41,727 nucleotides of DNA. It comes from VRUE01 sp033856275. Its GTDB lineage: Bacteria; Actinomycetota; Thermoleophilia; Solirubrobacterales; 70-9. The stretch covers positions 1 to 41,727 of the forward strand of contig JAWVFJ010000015.1 in the NCBI GenBank assembly GCA_033856275.1, written 5' to 3'. The notes below the pieces were generated by a model. It made no database searches. It was given only the letters and a program-made list of their open reading frames with translations, and was not told the DNA's origin. Below, in pieces: positions 13,644 through 21,077 of the stretch. The translations under genes and the position numbers were made by a program. Every line of letters begins with the position of its first letter. Within the stretch, counting starts at the first letter, position 1.

Positions 13644-14183
13644 CTAGGACCGGGTTCTCCAAGGGCAGACGACGATCAGGTGGAAGTCTGCATCGGCGTC
13701 AGCGCCTTTTTCGTCGCGTGTGCGGACTTCGATCGCGTTCGGATTCGCCGGTGAGACGTTCGTCTGTGCATAGCCGGCGCCCGGCACCGTCGTTCCGGCG
13801 TTGTTGCGTGCGGCGACGTTTGCGCAGACGCTGACGTTGGTCGGGAAGACCACAGCCACTGCGCCGCCGCCCTCGGCCGCGGTGATGCCGGTGTCGCTTG
13901 CCCTCGCCAGCGCGGCGTTGCCGGGGCCGGCGGGGTTGTTGACGACCGCCCAATAGGTGCCTGCCGCCCGCTTGGCCGCAGGCACAACGCCCAGCTTGTT
14001 GGTGTTGATCTGGAAGCCGGTCAGCGTCTTCTTCTTCAGCTTGCCGCCGCCGATCGTCTGCTTCTTGATCGCGCCGCCGTTGATCGACTGTGCGGCGTAG
14101 GCCGTGCCGGCCAGGGCGACGATCAAGGCGACTACTGCGACGAGCATCGCCGGCGAAGGTCTCCTACTCCTCGTAGCGTCCAT
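13644..14183 (-). CDS. Secreted or anchored repeat protein of Thermoleophilia type
   Basis: The 179-aa protein begins MDATRSRRPSPAMLVAVVAL, with a hydrophobic segment ending ALAGTAYAAQ that may be a cleavable signal or an anchor. A short repeat region follows at about 35-65 (INGGAIKKQTIGGGKLKKKTLTG region), in which an I-x-G-x-I/L-K-x-x-T unit recurs. The C-terminal part is probably all-beta, with two cysteines (VSVCANVAARNN and VVCPWRTRS). Proteins with this PSPAM start and lysine/threonine repeats are typical of Solirubrobacterales; their role is unknown. ATG 14183 is preferred over a TTG at 14228, because a strong AAAGGGGGG site precedes it and the TTG falls within a palindrome. Confidence 0.75.
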   Translation of the reverse strand: MDATRSRRPSPAMLVAVVALIVALAGTAYAAQSINGGAIKKQTIGGGKLKKKTLTGFQINTNKLGVVPAAKRAAGTYWAVVNNPAGPGNAALARASDTGITAAEGGGAVAVVFPTNVSVCANVAARNNAGTTVPGAGYAQTNVSPANPNAIEVRTRDEKGADADADFHLIVVCPWRTRS

Positions 14184-14205
14184 GGAACCCCCCTTTGTCT
14201 CGAGG

Positions 14206-14253
14206 ACGTGTCTGAGCTTTACCCCCAAATGGGGTGGTTAAGCGCAGACACGT
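14206..14253. repeat. REP-like imperfect palindrome
   Basis: ACGTGTCTG at 14206-14214 pairs with CAGACACGT at 14245-14253. The stem continues through GCTT/AAGC and CCCCA/TGGGG with small bulges, to a tiny loop near 14228. The GTGTCTG...CAGACAC ends are like REP palindromes mobilised by IS200-like RAYT proteins, though no such gene is here. It lies upstream of the secreted-protein gene, so it could also be a leader hairpin or operator. The rest of 14184-14292 holds no gene. Confidence 0.6.
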
Positions 14254-14292
14254 GCCGGGGACGGCTGTTTCGCTTTTGACTGAAGGCGCTTG

Positions 14293-14961
14293 CTATGCCG
14301 GCAAGGTGGCGACGAAGCGCTTGAAGGCAGCCATGTCGGTGACGGCGGGACCGTGGCCGGGGAGGATCAGGCTTGGACCGAGTTCGGCGAGCTTGCGGAT
14401 CGAGCGGCGGTTCTCGGCGGGATCGTAAGTGAAGATGTCGGGCGGCTCCTTGACGCCCGGGAGCCCGGTGGTGTAGCTCATGTTGCGGATCACGTCGCCG
14501 CAGATCGCCACTCGGTCGGAGTCGCGGAAGTAGATCACCTCGCCGCGGGAGTGACCGGGCACGTGGATGACACGGAATCCCGCCACCTCGTCGCCCTCGC
14601 TCAGCGCCCGGCCGACCTCGTGTGGAGGCCCCTGCCAGATCCTCTTGATGAGTCGGTTGAAGGGGTTGTTCGGGGCAGCCTCCTGAACTGGACGGCGGCC
14701 CTCCATCGCGTCGACGTCGTCGGCGTGGCAGGCGAGCGGGACCCCGCGCGCCTCACAGATGTCCTTTGCAACTCCCTGGTGGTCGGGGTGGACGTGGGTG
14801 AGAGTGAGCAGCGAGAGCTCGCGCCCCTCGATCTCGGCAAAGATGCGGCCACGGTCCCAGCGGGTGCCGGCGTCGATCAGGACGTCCTCGGCGAGGTACA
14901 CGTTCACGCTTGGTGCCGGGAACTGCTTGAGGCGCCAGACGCCGGTCGCGAGGTACTTCAA
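14293..14961 (-). CDS. MBL-fold metallo-hydrolase
   Basis: The 222-aa protein is a metallo-beta-lactamase-fold hydrolase. The metal-binding motif is THVHPDHQG (HxHxDH), with later ligands in VIHVPGHSRGEVIYF, ICGDVI and LILPGHGPAV. It opens with VWRLKQFPAPSVNVYLAED, like glyoxalase-II-related or lactonase-like members that hydrolyse thioesters or lactones; the substrate is not evident. The ATG at 14961 overlaps the stop of the 83-aa gene (ATGA), so the two are translationally coupled within a minus-strand operon that starts near 16618. Confidence 0.85.
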   Translation of the reverse strand: MKYLATGVWRLKQFPAPSVNVYLAEDVLIDAGTRWDRGRIFAEIEGRELSLLTLTHVHPDHQGVAKDICEARGVPLACHADDVDAMEGRRPVQEAAPNNPFNRLIKRIWQGPPHEVGRALSEGDEVAGFRVIHVPGHSRGEVIYFRDSDRVAICGDVIRNMSYTTGLPGVKEPPDIFTYDPAENRRSIRKLAELGPSLILPGHGPAVTDMAAFKRFVATLPA

Positions 14962-15209
14962 TGCGAGGAGATCCCCATCGTGCCGCGCGGCTCGCCGCTG
15001 TGCTCGGCCAGGTCTTCCAGTTCGGCGATCTTGCGTTCCCCTTCGATTCGGGCGGGATCGTCGGGACTGAGCGGCTCGATCAAGCGGCGGATTCGGTTGC
15101 GCACCTGCAGCGCGAAATGAGGAGTGGCGGCGCCGGCTAGGGCGCGGATGTCCTCGGCGGTTACGCGATGGCCACCGCTGAGCAGCTCGGGGCTCTCCGC
15201 CTCGCTCAC
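14958..15209 (-). CDS. Small hypothetical protein (83 aa), coupled to MBL hydrolase
   Basis: This helical protein (VSEAESPELLSGGHRVTAED, then IRALAGAATPHFALQVRNRI and a charged KIAELEDLAEHSG tail) has no recognised family. The GTG at 15209 overlaps the stop of the CWB2-like gene (GTGA), and its own stop overlaps the ATG of the MBL gene. Both overlaps strongly support it as a real, translationally coupled gene. The central part could form an amphipathic helix pair that binds a partner, perhaps the MBL enzyme; this is inference. Confidence 0.7.
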   Translation of the reverse strand: MSEAESPELLSGGHRVTAEDIRALAGAATPHFALQVRNRIRRLIEPLSPDDPARIEGERKIAELEDLAEHSGEPRGTMGISSH

Positions 15210-16618
15210 GACCCCCCGCCGATCTTGGTCAGTTCGACCAGTTGGTTGATTTCGGCTTGCTGGCTCACGTCGATGGCCTCCTGGTCTCCGATCACCCACA
15301 CGTGGTTGTAGAAGGCGCGGGTCGGATCGGTGGTGTAGCCGGGCTTGATGTCAAGCAAGTATTCGCGCAGCGCCTTGGGCAGCGTATCGGCGTCGTCGGT
15401 AAGCAGCAGCGGTCCCCAGGTGCCAGATGCCGAGAGCGGCGAGGCGATCGCCGCGGTAAGCGGTTCGTCGCTGCGCGCGATCACGAACCCGTGGCCGGGG
15501 TCATTGACGTTCCAGCCGAAGTCGCCGCTCGCATAGCGGGCCAGGGCGATTGCGTTTTCGACCGGGTCCTCGCCGGAAATGCGGCGCACGGGGTTGCCCA
15601 GCTTGGCGACTTCGCGCACCACGTCAGAGGAGATCGCCGAGGACGGTCCGGGTACGAATACCGGCGTCTTCGGATGCCGTTTTAGCTGCCTCACCGTGGC
15701 GGCCGGGAGTTTGTCTGTGGCGGTAAAGAGCACCGGATCCCCAGACCGTGCCGCCCAGGCTGCGGCGGGAATAGCAAACTCAGGCCGCGCTTCGGCGGCG
15801 AGGACGATGTGTTTCGGTGCGCCGCCAAAGAGTCGATCGCGCAGGTCCGCGACCGCGGCGGCGAGCGTCGCGGGATCGCTTCCCTTGATTTGAGTCGCCT
15901 TCAGGCCATCGGGCACGGCCGAGCTGCCGACGACGAAGACCTGGGCTTTGCCGCTGTTGGCACTGCCCTGAGGGGCAAGGGCCGCAAGCGCCTGCGTCGT
16001 CGGCTCAGGCAGTTCGCCTTCGGATGAGACCAGCAGGGGTGCCCGCACCGGTTCGGCCATCAGCACAGAGGCCGCAACGGCCGCCTGCCAATCGTCTTCG
16101 TCGACCAACGTCACAGCGTCTGGGCGCTGGCGCGCTTTCACCGACGGGAAGACTGCGAGCGACACCCCCGCCGCGGTAGCGGCGGCGTCCGAGCCACCGA
16201 CTCGGGTTGTGTTGTCGGTCGCGAAGGAGGGATAGCCGAGCGCTTCGGCCGCTTCGGCAGCTGGGGTTTGCTTTTCTTCGGCAGCTGGTTCGGGTGGTGC
16301 CTGAGCCGGCGCCGGCGCCGGCGCGGGATTTTCCGCCGGCTGATTGGAGCCGCCGCCACCGAGAACCGCGGCAACGAGAAAGACGACCGCGATCAGGACC
16401 AGGCCGGCGATCGCCTTCAGTGCTGGCGGAATCGGTTTGCGCTTCCGCTTTGGGGCCGTTGGCTGGGTTGGGCCCGGCGGCTTTGCCTTCGGTGGCCCTG
16501 GCTCCTTGGTCGCTGCTTTTGGTGTGGGCGCGGCCTTGGCCTCGCGAGGCTCATCCGGCTTCGGCGCAGCGGTAGTCGGGACCGGAAGGTCGGCGTTGAT
16601 GGGGCGTTTCCCGGCCAA
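15206..16618 (-). CDS. CWB2-like (cell-wall-binding repeat 2) membrane-anchored protein
   Basis: From the TTG at 16618 the protein is 470 aa. A Pro/Ala/Lys-rich cytoplasmic stretch and a KRKRK block precede one transmembrane segment at about 67-90 (AIAGLVLIAVVFLVAAVL). A Pro/Ala linker follows, then an extracellular region opening with DNTTRVGGSDAAATA, the signature of cell-wall-binding repeat 2. Further repeats are suggested by the AQVFVVGSSAVPDGL and TPVFVPGPSSAISSDVVREV segments. An ATG at 16723 is possible but would run through the operator at 16677. The TTG has TACCGT 7 nt upstream, so I prefer it. CWB2 domains bind cell-wall polymers in Gram-positive bacteria. Confidence 0.75.
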   Translation of the reverse strand: MAGKRPINADLPVPTTAAPKPDEPREAKAAPTPKAATKEPGPPKAKPPGPTQPTAPKRKRKPIPPALKAIAGLVLIAVVFLVAAVLGGGGSNQPAENPAPAPAPAQAPPEPAAEEKQTPAAEAAEALGYPSFATDNTTRVGGSDAAATAAGVSLAVFPSVKARQRPDAVTLVDEDDWQAAVAASVLMAEPVRAPLLVSSEGELPEPTTQALAALAPQGSANSGKAQVFVVGSSAVPDGLKATQIKGSDPATLAAAVADLRDRLFGGAPKHIVLAAEARPEFAIPAAAWAARSGDPVLFTATDKLPAATVRQLKRHPKTPVFVPGPSSAISSDVVREVAKLGNPVRRISGEDPVENAIALARYASGDFGWNVNDPGHGFVIARSDEPLTAAIASPLSASGTWGPLLLTDDADTLPKALREYLLDIKPGYTTDPTRAFYNHVWVIGDQEAIDVSQQAEINQLVELTKIGGGS

Positions 16619-16676
16619 GGCCGGAACGGTACATGTGCGGCGATGGTTGTCCGGTGAGCTAATCTTCCCGGACTGG

Positions 16677-16692
16677 TTGACTGACCAGTCAA
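16677..16692. promoter_or_regulatory. Operator, 7-bp arms with 2-bp spacer (acyl-CoA dehydrogenase)
   Basis: TTGACTG-AC-CAGTCAA is identical, including flanking bases (21 bp in all), to the site before the thiolase gene. A possible -10, TAATCT (16660-16665), ends 11 nt upstream, so a bound protein would block transcription initiation. The ribosome-binding site AGAAGGGA precedes the ATG at 16722. Confidence 0.7.
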
Positions 16693-16721
16693 TCAGCCGC
16701 CGCCGACCCAAGAAGGGACTC

Positions 16722-17996
16722 ATGGACTTCGCACTGACCGACGAGCAGCTGGACTACAAGGAGCGCTGCCGGGCCTTCGCCCGCGAGGTGATCAGGCCCG
16801 CCGCCCGCAAGCACGACGAAGAGGAGAGCACCCCCTGGGAGGTGATCAAGGAGGCGCGCAAGCAGGGCTTCGGCGGCCTCGAGAGCATCCAGCGTTCGGC
16901 CAGCGACGAGCAGGGCCAGATGCAGGTGATCTCGGCCGAGGAGTTCCACTGGGGCTGTGCCGGCACCGCCCTGGCGATCTCCGGCTCCGGCCTGGCCGCG
17001 GCGGGAATCGCCTCCTCCGGCACCCCCGAGCAGATTGCCCAATGGGTGCCCGAGTGCTTCGGCAGTGGCGACGAGATCAAGCTCGGCGCCTACGCGGTCA
17101 CCGAGCCGCAGGCGGGCTCTGATGTGAAGAGCCTGAAGACGACCGCCAAGCGCGACGGCGACGAGTGGGTCCTCAACGGCACCAAGGTCTTCATCACCAA
17201 CGGCGGCATCGCTGACGTCCATGTCGTCGTCGCCACCGTCGACCCCACCCTCGGCACCCGCGGCCAGGCCTCCTTCGTCATCGGCAAGGGCATGCCGGGG
17301 CTGATCCAGGGCAAGAAGGAGTCGAAGCTCGGCATCCGCGCCTCGCACACCGCTGAGGTCGTTCTCGACGACTGCCGGATCCCAGCTGAGAACCTGCTCG
17401 GCGGCGAGGAGAAGCTGGAGCGCAAGCTGCAGCGCGGCAGGGAAGGCAAGAAGTCGCGTGGCGCCGATGCCCTGGCGACGTTCGAGATGACGCGCCCCCT
17501 GGTCGGCGCCTCTGCCCTCGGCATCGCTCAGGCCTCCTATGAGTGGACCCTCGAATACCTCGATGGCCACTCAGAAGCCGGCAAGCCGCTTCTGCAGGAG
17601 CAGCGCATCCAGCAGACGCTCGCCGACGTCGCCACCGAGATCGAGGCGGCACGCCTGCTCGTCCAGCGCGCCGCCTGGATGGGCCGCAACGGCATCCCGA
17701 TGCGCGGCGGCCAGGGCTCGATGTCGAAGCTCAAGGCCGGTGACGTGACGATGTGGGCCACCACGACGCTGATGGACCTGGTCGGTCCCTATGCCTGGAA
17801 CACCGACTGCCCGCTGGAGAAGTGGTTCCGCGACGCCAAGATCTACCAACTGTTCGAGGGCACGGCCGAGATCCAGCGCATGGTCATTTCACGGATGCAG
17901 GCGCGCGAATATGCCGAGCGCCTCGGCTACGCCGCCGAAGTCGCCGAGCAGGCGATCGCCGAGAAGCCCGCCGACAAGGAGCCCATCCCCGCTTAA
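16722..17996 (+). CDS. Acyl-CoA dehydrogenase
   Basis: The 424-aa flavoenzyme has full family structure: MDFALTDEQLDYKERCRAFA, LGAYAVTEPQAGSDVKSLKT, WVLNGTKVFITNGGIADVHV, SKLGIRASHTAEVVLDDCRI and a C-terminal IYQLFEGTAEIQRMVISR with the catalytic-base glutamate. It carries an insert after LLGGEEK (a basic stretch, about residues 235-250). It should be catalytically complete by itself, unlike the pair at 9522-11827. The ATG is supported by AGAAGGGA 3-10 nt upstream. The shared operator at 16677-16692 ties it to the thiolase gene. Confidence 0.92.
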   Translation: MDFALTDEQLDYKERCRAFAREVIRPAARKHDEEESTPWEVIKEARKQGFGGLESIQRSASDEQGQMQVISAEEFHWGCAGTALAISGSGLAAAGIASSGTPEQIAQWVPECFGSGDEIKLGAYAVTEPQAGSDVKSLKTTAKRDGDEWVLNGTKVFITNGGIADVHVVVATVDPTLGTRGQASFVIGKGMPGLIQGKKESKLGIRASHTAEVVLDDCRIPAENLLGGEEKLERKLQRGREGKKSRGADALATFEMTRPLVGASALGIAQASYEWTLEYLDGHSEAGKPLLQEQRIQQTLADVATEIEAARLLVQRAAWMGRNGIPMRGGQGSMSKLKAGDVTMWATTTLMDLVGPYAWNTDCPLEKWFRDAKIYQLFEGTAEIQRMVISRMQAREYAERLGYAAEVAEQAIAEKPADKEPIPA

Positions 17997-18015
17997 GGAC
18001 CCAATTCGGTCACTC

Positions 18016-18021
18016 TAAGCT
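18016..18021 (+). promoter_or_regulatory. -10 element TAAGCT before the CDF transporter gene
   Basis: TAAGCT ends 6 nt before the GTG at 18028, with no ribosome-binding site, as in other predicted leaderless genes here. Confidence 0.45.
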
Positions 18022-18027
18022 CGGGAC

Positions 18028-18942
18028 GTGCACTCGCACTCGCACGACCTCGACGCCCGGCGTGGCGACAGCCGGCGGCGGATGTGGATCTCGCTGGCGA
18101 TCAACGCGGCGCTGTTGCTTGCCGAGGCGGTTGGTGGTGTGCTCACTGGCTCGCTGGCCGTGCTCGCCGACGCTGGGCACGTCCTCTCCGATGTCGGGTC
18201 GATCGCCCTGGCGCTGTTCGCCGGGGCGCTCGCCAGCCGGCCCGCCGGCGGTCGGATGACCTTCGGCTACCAGCGTTCGGAGATCCTCGCCGCACTGGTC
18301 AACGGACTGCTGCTCGTCGCTGTCGCGATCGCCGTCGCCTTCGCCGCAATCGGCCGCCTCGGCAACCCACCGCAGATCGATGCCGGCGGCGTGCTAGGCC
18401 TCGGTCTCCTCGGCCTTGCCGGCAACCTCGCCGCGACGCTCGTGCTCGCTCGCGGTGAGCGCGCCGACGTCAACCTCGAGGGGGTTCTGCGGCATTCCGC
18501 GGCCGATGCGCTCGGCTCGATTGGCGTGGTCCTCGCCGGCGTGATCGTCCTCGCCGGCGGTTCGTCGATCGTCGATCCGATCGTCAGCTTGGCGATCTCT
18601 GGACTGATCCTGATTTCCTCCTGGCGCCTGATCAAGGAGCCGGTGGACGTCTTGATGGAGGCCGCGCCCGTTGGGCTTGACGTCGACGCCGCCGGCGCGG
18701 CGATCTGCGCCGAGGAGGGAGTGCTCTCGGTCCATGATTTGCACATCTGGACGGTCACATCCGGTTTCGGCGCGCTGGCCGCTCACGTCGTCGTCGCAAT
18801 CGATTGCGATCGAGACTTGGTGCGAGCGCGGATCGAGCTCCTGCTACGGGAGCGCTTCGGCATCGACCACACCACCCTGCAGATGGAGGAACAGGCCCCC
18901 GGGGGTCTATTGCACGTCGAGAACATCCCCCCGCAGGCCTAG
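18028..18942 (+). CDS. Cation diffusion facilitator (CDF) family metal efflux protein
   Basis: The 304-aa protein is a CzcD/ZitB-like exporter, probably of Zn2+ with Co2+ or Cd2+ as alternatives, driven by proton exchange. A His-rich start (MHSHSHDLD) is followed by six membrane segments. The metal-site motifs are VLADAGHVLSDVGSIALAL in helix 2 (HxxxD) and LRHSAADALGSIGVV in helix 5 (HxxxD). The cytoplasmic C-terminal domain (VHDLHIWTVTSGFGALAAHV) has the usual ferredoxin-like fold for dimerisation and metal sensing. The GTG start places the His-rich tail at the very N-terminus. A hairpin lies shortly after the stop. Confidence 0.9.
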   Translation: MHSHSHDLDARRGDSRRRMWISLAINAALLLAEAVGGVLTGSLAVLADAGHVLSDVGSIALALFAGALASRPAGGRMTFGYQRSEILAALVNGLLLVAVAIAVAFAAIGRLGNPPQIDAGGVLGLGLLGLAGNLAATLVLARGERADVNLEGVLRHSAADALGSIGVVLAGVIVLAGGSSIVDPIVSLAISGLILISSWRLIKEPVDVLMEAAPVGLDVDAAGAAICAEEGVLSVHDLHIWTVTSGFGALAAHVVVAIDCDRDLVRARIELLLRERFGIDHTTLQMEEQAPGGLLHVENIPPQA

Positions 18943-18954
18943 CCGCAAGCGCGA

Positions 18955-18976
18955 TTGCAGGGCTAATCCCCTGCAA
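18955..18976 (+). terminator. 8-bp hairpin after the CDF gene
   Basis: TTGCAGGG at 18955-18962 pairs perfectly with CCCTGCAA at 18969-18976 around a 6-nt loop. It is 12 nt beyond the stop codon. No T-run follows. Confidence 0.55.
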
Positions 18977-19011
18977 GGAGGCATATCCTGACTTAGCTAG
19001 CCTCGCCAGCG

Positions 19012-20214
19012 ATGTCCAAGACTCGCCTTGCCCTGGCGGCACTGCTTGGCGCCGCCACGGCGGCGCTGGTCGTGCTGCTCGCCGCCAGCGTTGCCCCCGC
19101 TGAAGACCTCGAATCGAAGCTCGACGCCAAGGAAGCAAAGCTTTCCAAGGCGCGCGAACGCTCGGGGGTCTTGACGACGACGATTTCGCGCTACGGCAAG
19201 CGCATCGACCAGTTGACGAGCGAGGTAGCCAACCTTCGCAACCAGGAGGCCGCAGTGGAGGTGCGCCTCAATGCGAAGCAGGCCGAGCTCGATCGTGCCG
19301 AAGCGCAACTGGGCGTCGCGAAGAAGCACCTCGCCAAAATGCGGGCCCATTTGAAGCGCGCCCTGGTCTCGCTGCGCGACCGGCTCGTCGCCATCTATGA
19401 GACCGGTACGCCGGACGTTCTCAGCGTCATCGTTGGTGCCAACGGCTATGACGATCTGATCGATCGCACCGAATATCTCAACCGCATCCGCGGCAACGAC
19501 GAAGCGATCGTCGGACGGGTGCGCGAACTGCGCGACCAGGTCAAGCGGACCGTCACTCGCCTGCGCACAGCGAAGGATCGGATCGAGGCGGCACGGAATT
19601 CGATCGCCGCCGAAGAGCAGGCCCTGGCCAGCGCGCGCACAGCCGTGCAGCATCGGCAGTCGGCGCTGGTGGCGGCGCGGGGCGAGCGCCTGGCTGCCCT
19701 GAAGAAGATCCGCGCTCACGAAGAGGAGCTGGACGGCTCGGTCGCCGCGATTCAGGCCAAGATCGCCGCACAGCTGGCGAGTGCCGGTTCGGCTCCCCTT
19801 CCCTTGGGTCCGATCCGGGCCGGCAGCGGCAGCGGCTTGATCTGGCCGGTGGACGGGCCGGTCGTTTCGGGGTTCGGTCCGCGGACGATCAACGGCAGCT
19901 ACGAGTTCCACCCAGGAATCGACATCGCGGTTCCGAGCGGGACGCCGATCCGTGCGGCGGCCGACGGCACCGTGATCTTCACCGAGCCTGAGTCGAGCAG
20001 CGGCGGCTACGGCAACTACACCTGCATCGACCACGGCGGGGGGCTCTCGACCTGTTACGCCCATCAGGAGACCTTCGCGGTCTCCGCTGGCCAGCAGGTT
20101 TCCCAGGGCCAGGTCATCGGCTACAGCGACTGCACCGGCTACTGCTTTGGTCCGCACCTGCACTTCGAGGTTCGCATCGACGGTGAAGTGACCGATCCGA
20201 TGGCCTACCTGTAG
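19012..20214 (+). CDS. M23 family peptidase / EnvC-like murein hydrolase
   Basis: The 400-aa secreted protein has an N-terminal signal segment (LALAALLGAATAALVVLLAA), a long charged coiled-coil region (about 33-265, opening with EDLESKLDAKEAKLSKARER) and a C-terminal LytM/M23 domain. The zinc ligands His300 and Asp304 (HPGIDIA) and His384 in GPHLHFEV are all present, with His382 as the other catalytic histidine. It should therefore be an active peptidoglycan endopeptidase, perhaps controlled by its coiled coil as in EnvC and RipC-like systems. Extra cysteines (YTCIDHG, STCYAH, DCTGYCFG) may form disulfides. TAGCCT lies 8 nt before the ATG. Confidence 0.92.
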   Translation: MSKTRLALAALLGAATAALVVLLAASVAPAEDLESKLDAKEAKLSKARERSGVLTTTISRYGKRIDQLTSEVANLRNQEAAVEVRLNAKQAELDRAEAQLGVAKKHLAKMRAHLKRALVSLRDRLVAIYETGTPDVLSVIVGANGYDDLIDRTEYLNRIRGNDEAIVGRVRELRDQVKRTVTRLRTAKDRIEAARNSIAAEEQALASARTAVQHRQSALVAARGERLAALKKIRAHEEELDGSVAAIQAKIAAQLASAGSAPLPLGPIRAGSGSGLIWPVDGPVVSGFGPRTINGSYEFHPGIDIAVPSGTPIRAAADGTVIFTEPESSSGGYGNYTCIDHGGGLSTCYAHQETFAVSAGQQVSQGQVIGYSDCTGYCFGPHLHFEVRIDGEVTDPMAYL

Positions 20215-20229
20215 AGCGGCGGCGCTCTA
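20212..20229 (+). terminator. 7-bp hairpin starting at the M23 gene stop codon
   Basis: TAGAGCG at 20212-20218 pairs with CGCTCTA at 20223-20229 around GCGG. The first three bases are the TAG stop codon itself. It parallels the hairpin at 9458-9481. Confidence 0.55.
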
Positions 20230-20338
20230 CGGCGCCCTCGCCTGCACCTACTCGTAATTCCCTAGGAAATCCAATTATTTGGTATGTCCGATGGGTTTGA
20301 GCCTGCAACCCTGGGTATGCAGCGTCGAGGAGGCGACG

Positions 20339-21034
20339 ATGATCCGCCAGGCTCATACCTATCTCGCAGGAGCGGTGTCCGGCACCGCGCTGATCGCCGC
20401 CGCCGTCGTCACGTTCGTCCTGTTGGTCTCTTTCCAGGCCCTGCGGGATTGGCCGCTGGCCGGCATCAATCTCGGCGGCGACGACAACGCGGCAAGCGCA
20501 CCCAGCTCAACCGGCGCGGGCGCCGCTGCTGGGACCGGCCGAACCAGCTCGGGCGCGGCTGCCGGCACACCGGGCGGAGCGACCGCGGGACGGACCAACC
20601 GCAACTCCCGTGATCCCGCCGGGGCACAGGGCACCAAGGGGGCCGTTGGCGAGGCACCGACCGCGCCTTCCGGCTCTCCTGCCGCCGAACCGCCGGCGTC
20701 GAGCCCCGCGGGCCAGCCTGGACAGGCCGGTTCGTCCCCATCCGGTTCTTCGAGCTCGAGCTCCAGTTCCAGCGCTGACAACGGTGGCGGTGGCGGCTTG
20801 ACCCCCAGCGTTCCAGGAACCGGTGGCGGTGGTCAGTCGACCTCAGGAGCGGTCACCGGCGCGGTCAACAACACCGTCTCGGGCGTCGATGAAGCCGCCG
20901 GCGGGGCGCTCGGCGGCACCGGCGTCCCCAAAGTCACCGAAGAAGCCGTCAACGGTGTCGCCGGCCCGGAATCGGCGATTGGCAAAACCGCCGACGAAAC
21001 CGTGAAAACGGTTGGCGACCTGCTCGGCAAATAG
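20339..21034 (+). CDS. Low-complexity membrane-anchored or secreted protein
   Basis: From the ATG at 20339 the product is 231 aa. GAGGAGG lies 5 nt upstream, which decides this start over earlier in-frame codons. A hydrophobic segment at about 9-35 (AGAVSGTALIAAAVVTFVLLVSF) is followed by a long Ala/Gly/Ser/Thr/Pro region with a run of nine or more serines (around residue 140) and Gly-rich stretches. The C-terminal 45 residues are more ordered and contain two VTEEAVNG/TADETVKTVG-like helices. It resembles a surface linker or stalk. The function is unknown. Confidence 0.65.
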   Translation: MIRQAHTYLAGAVSGTALIAAAVVTFVLLVSFQALRDWPLAGINLGGDDNAASAPSSTGAGAAAGTGRTSSGAAAGTPGGATAGRTNRNSRDPAGAQGTKGAVGEAPTAPSGSPAAEPPASSPAGQPGQAGSSPSGSSSSSSSSSADNGGGGGLTPSVPGTGGGGQSTSGAVTGAVNNTVSGVDEAAGGALGGTGVPKVTEEAVNGVAGPESAIGKTADETVKTVGDLLGK

Positions 21035-21077
21035 CCACTAGCCGCCGCTTCCCTTTCAACCGTCACAATGCCCGCCT

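Noticed and set aside
16344..16721. Long N-terminal extension of the acyl-CoA dehydrogenase at 16722
   Set aside because: The extension is antisense to the CWB2-like gene, runs through the operator and lacks homology; ATG 16722 has a clear ribosome-binding site and begins the family sequence.
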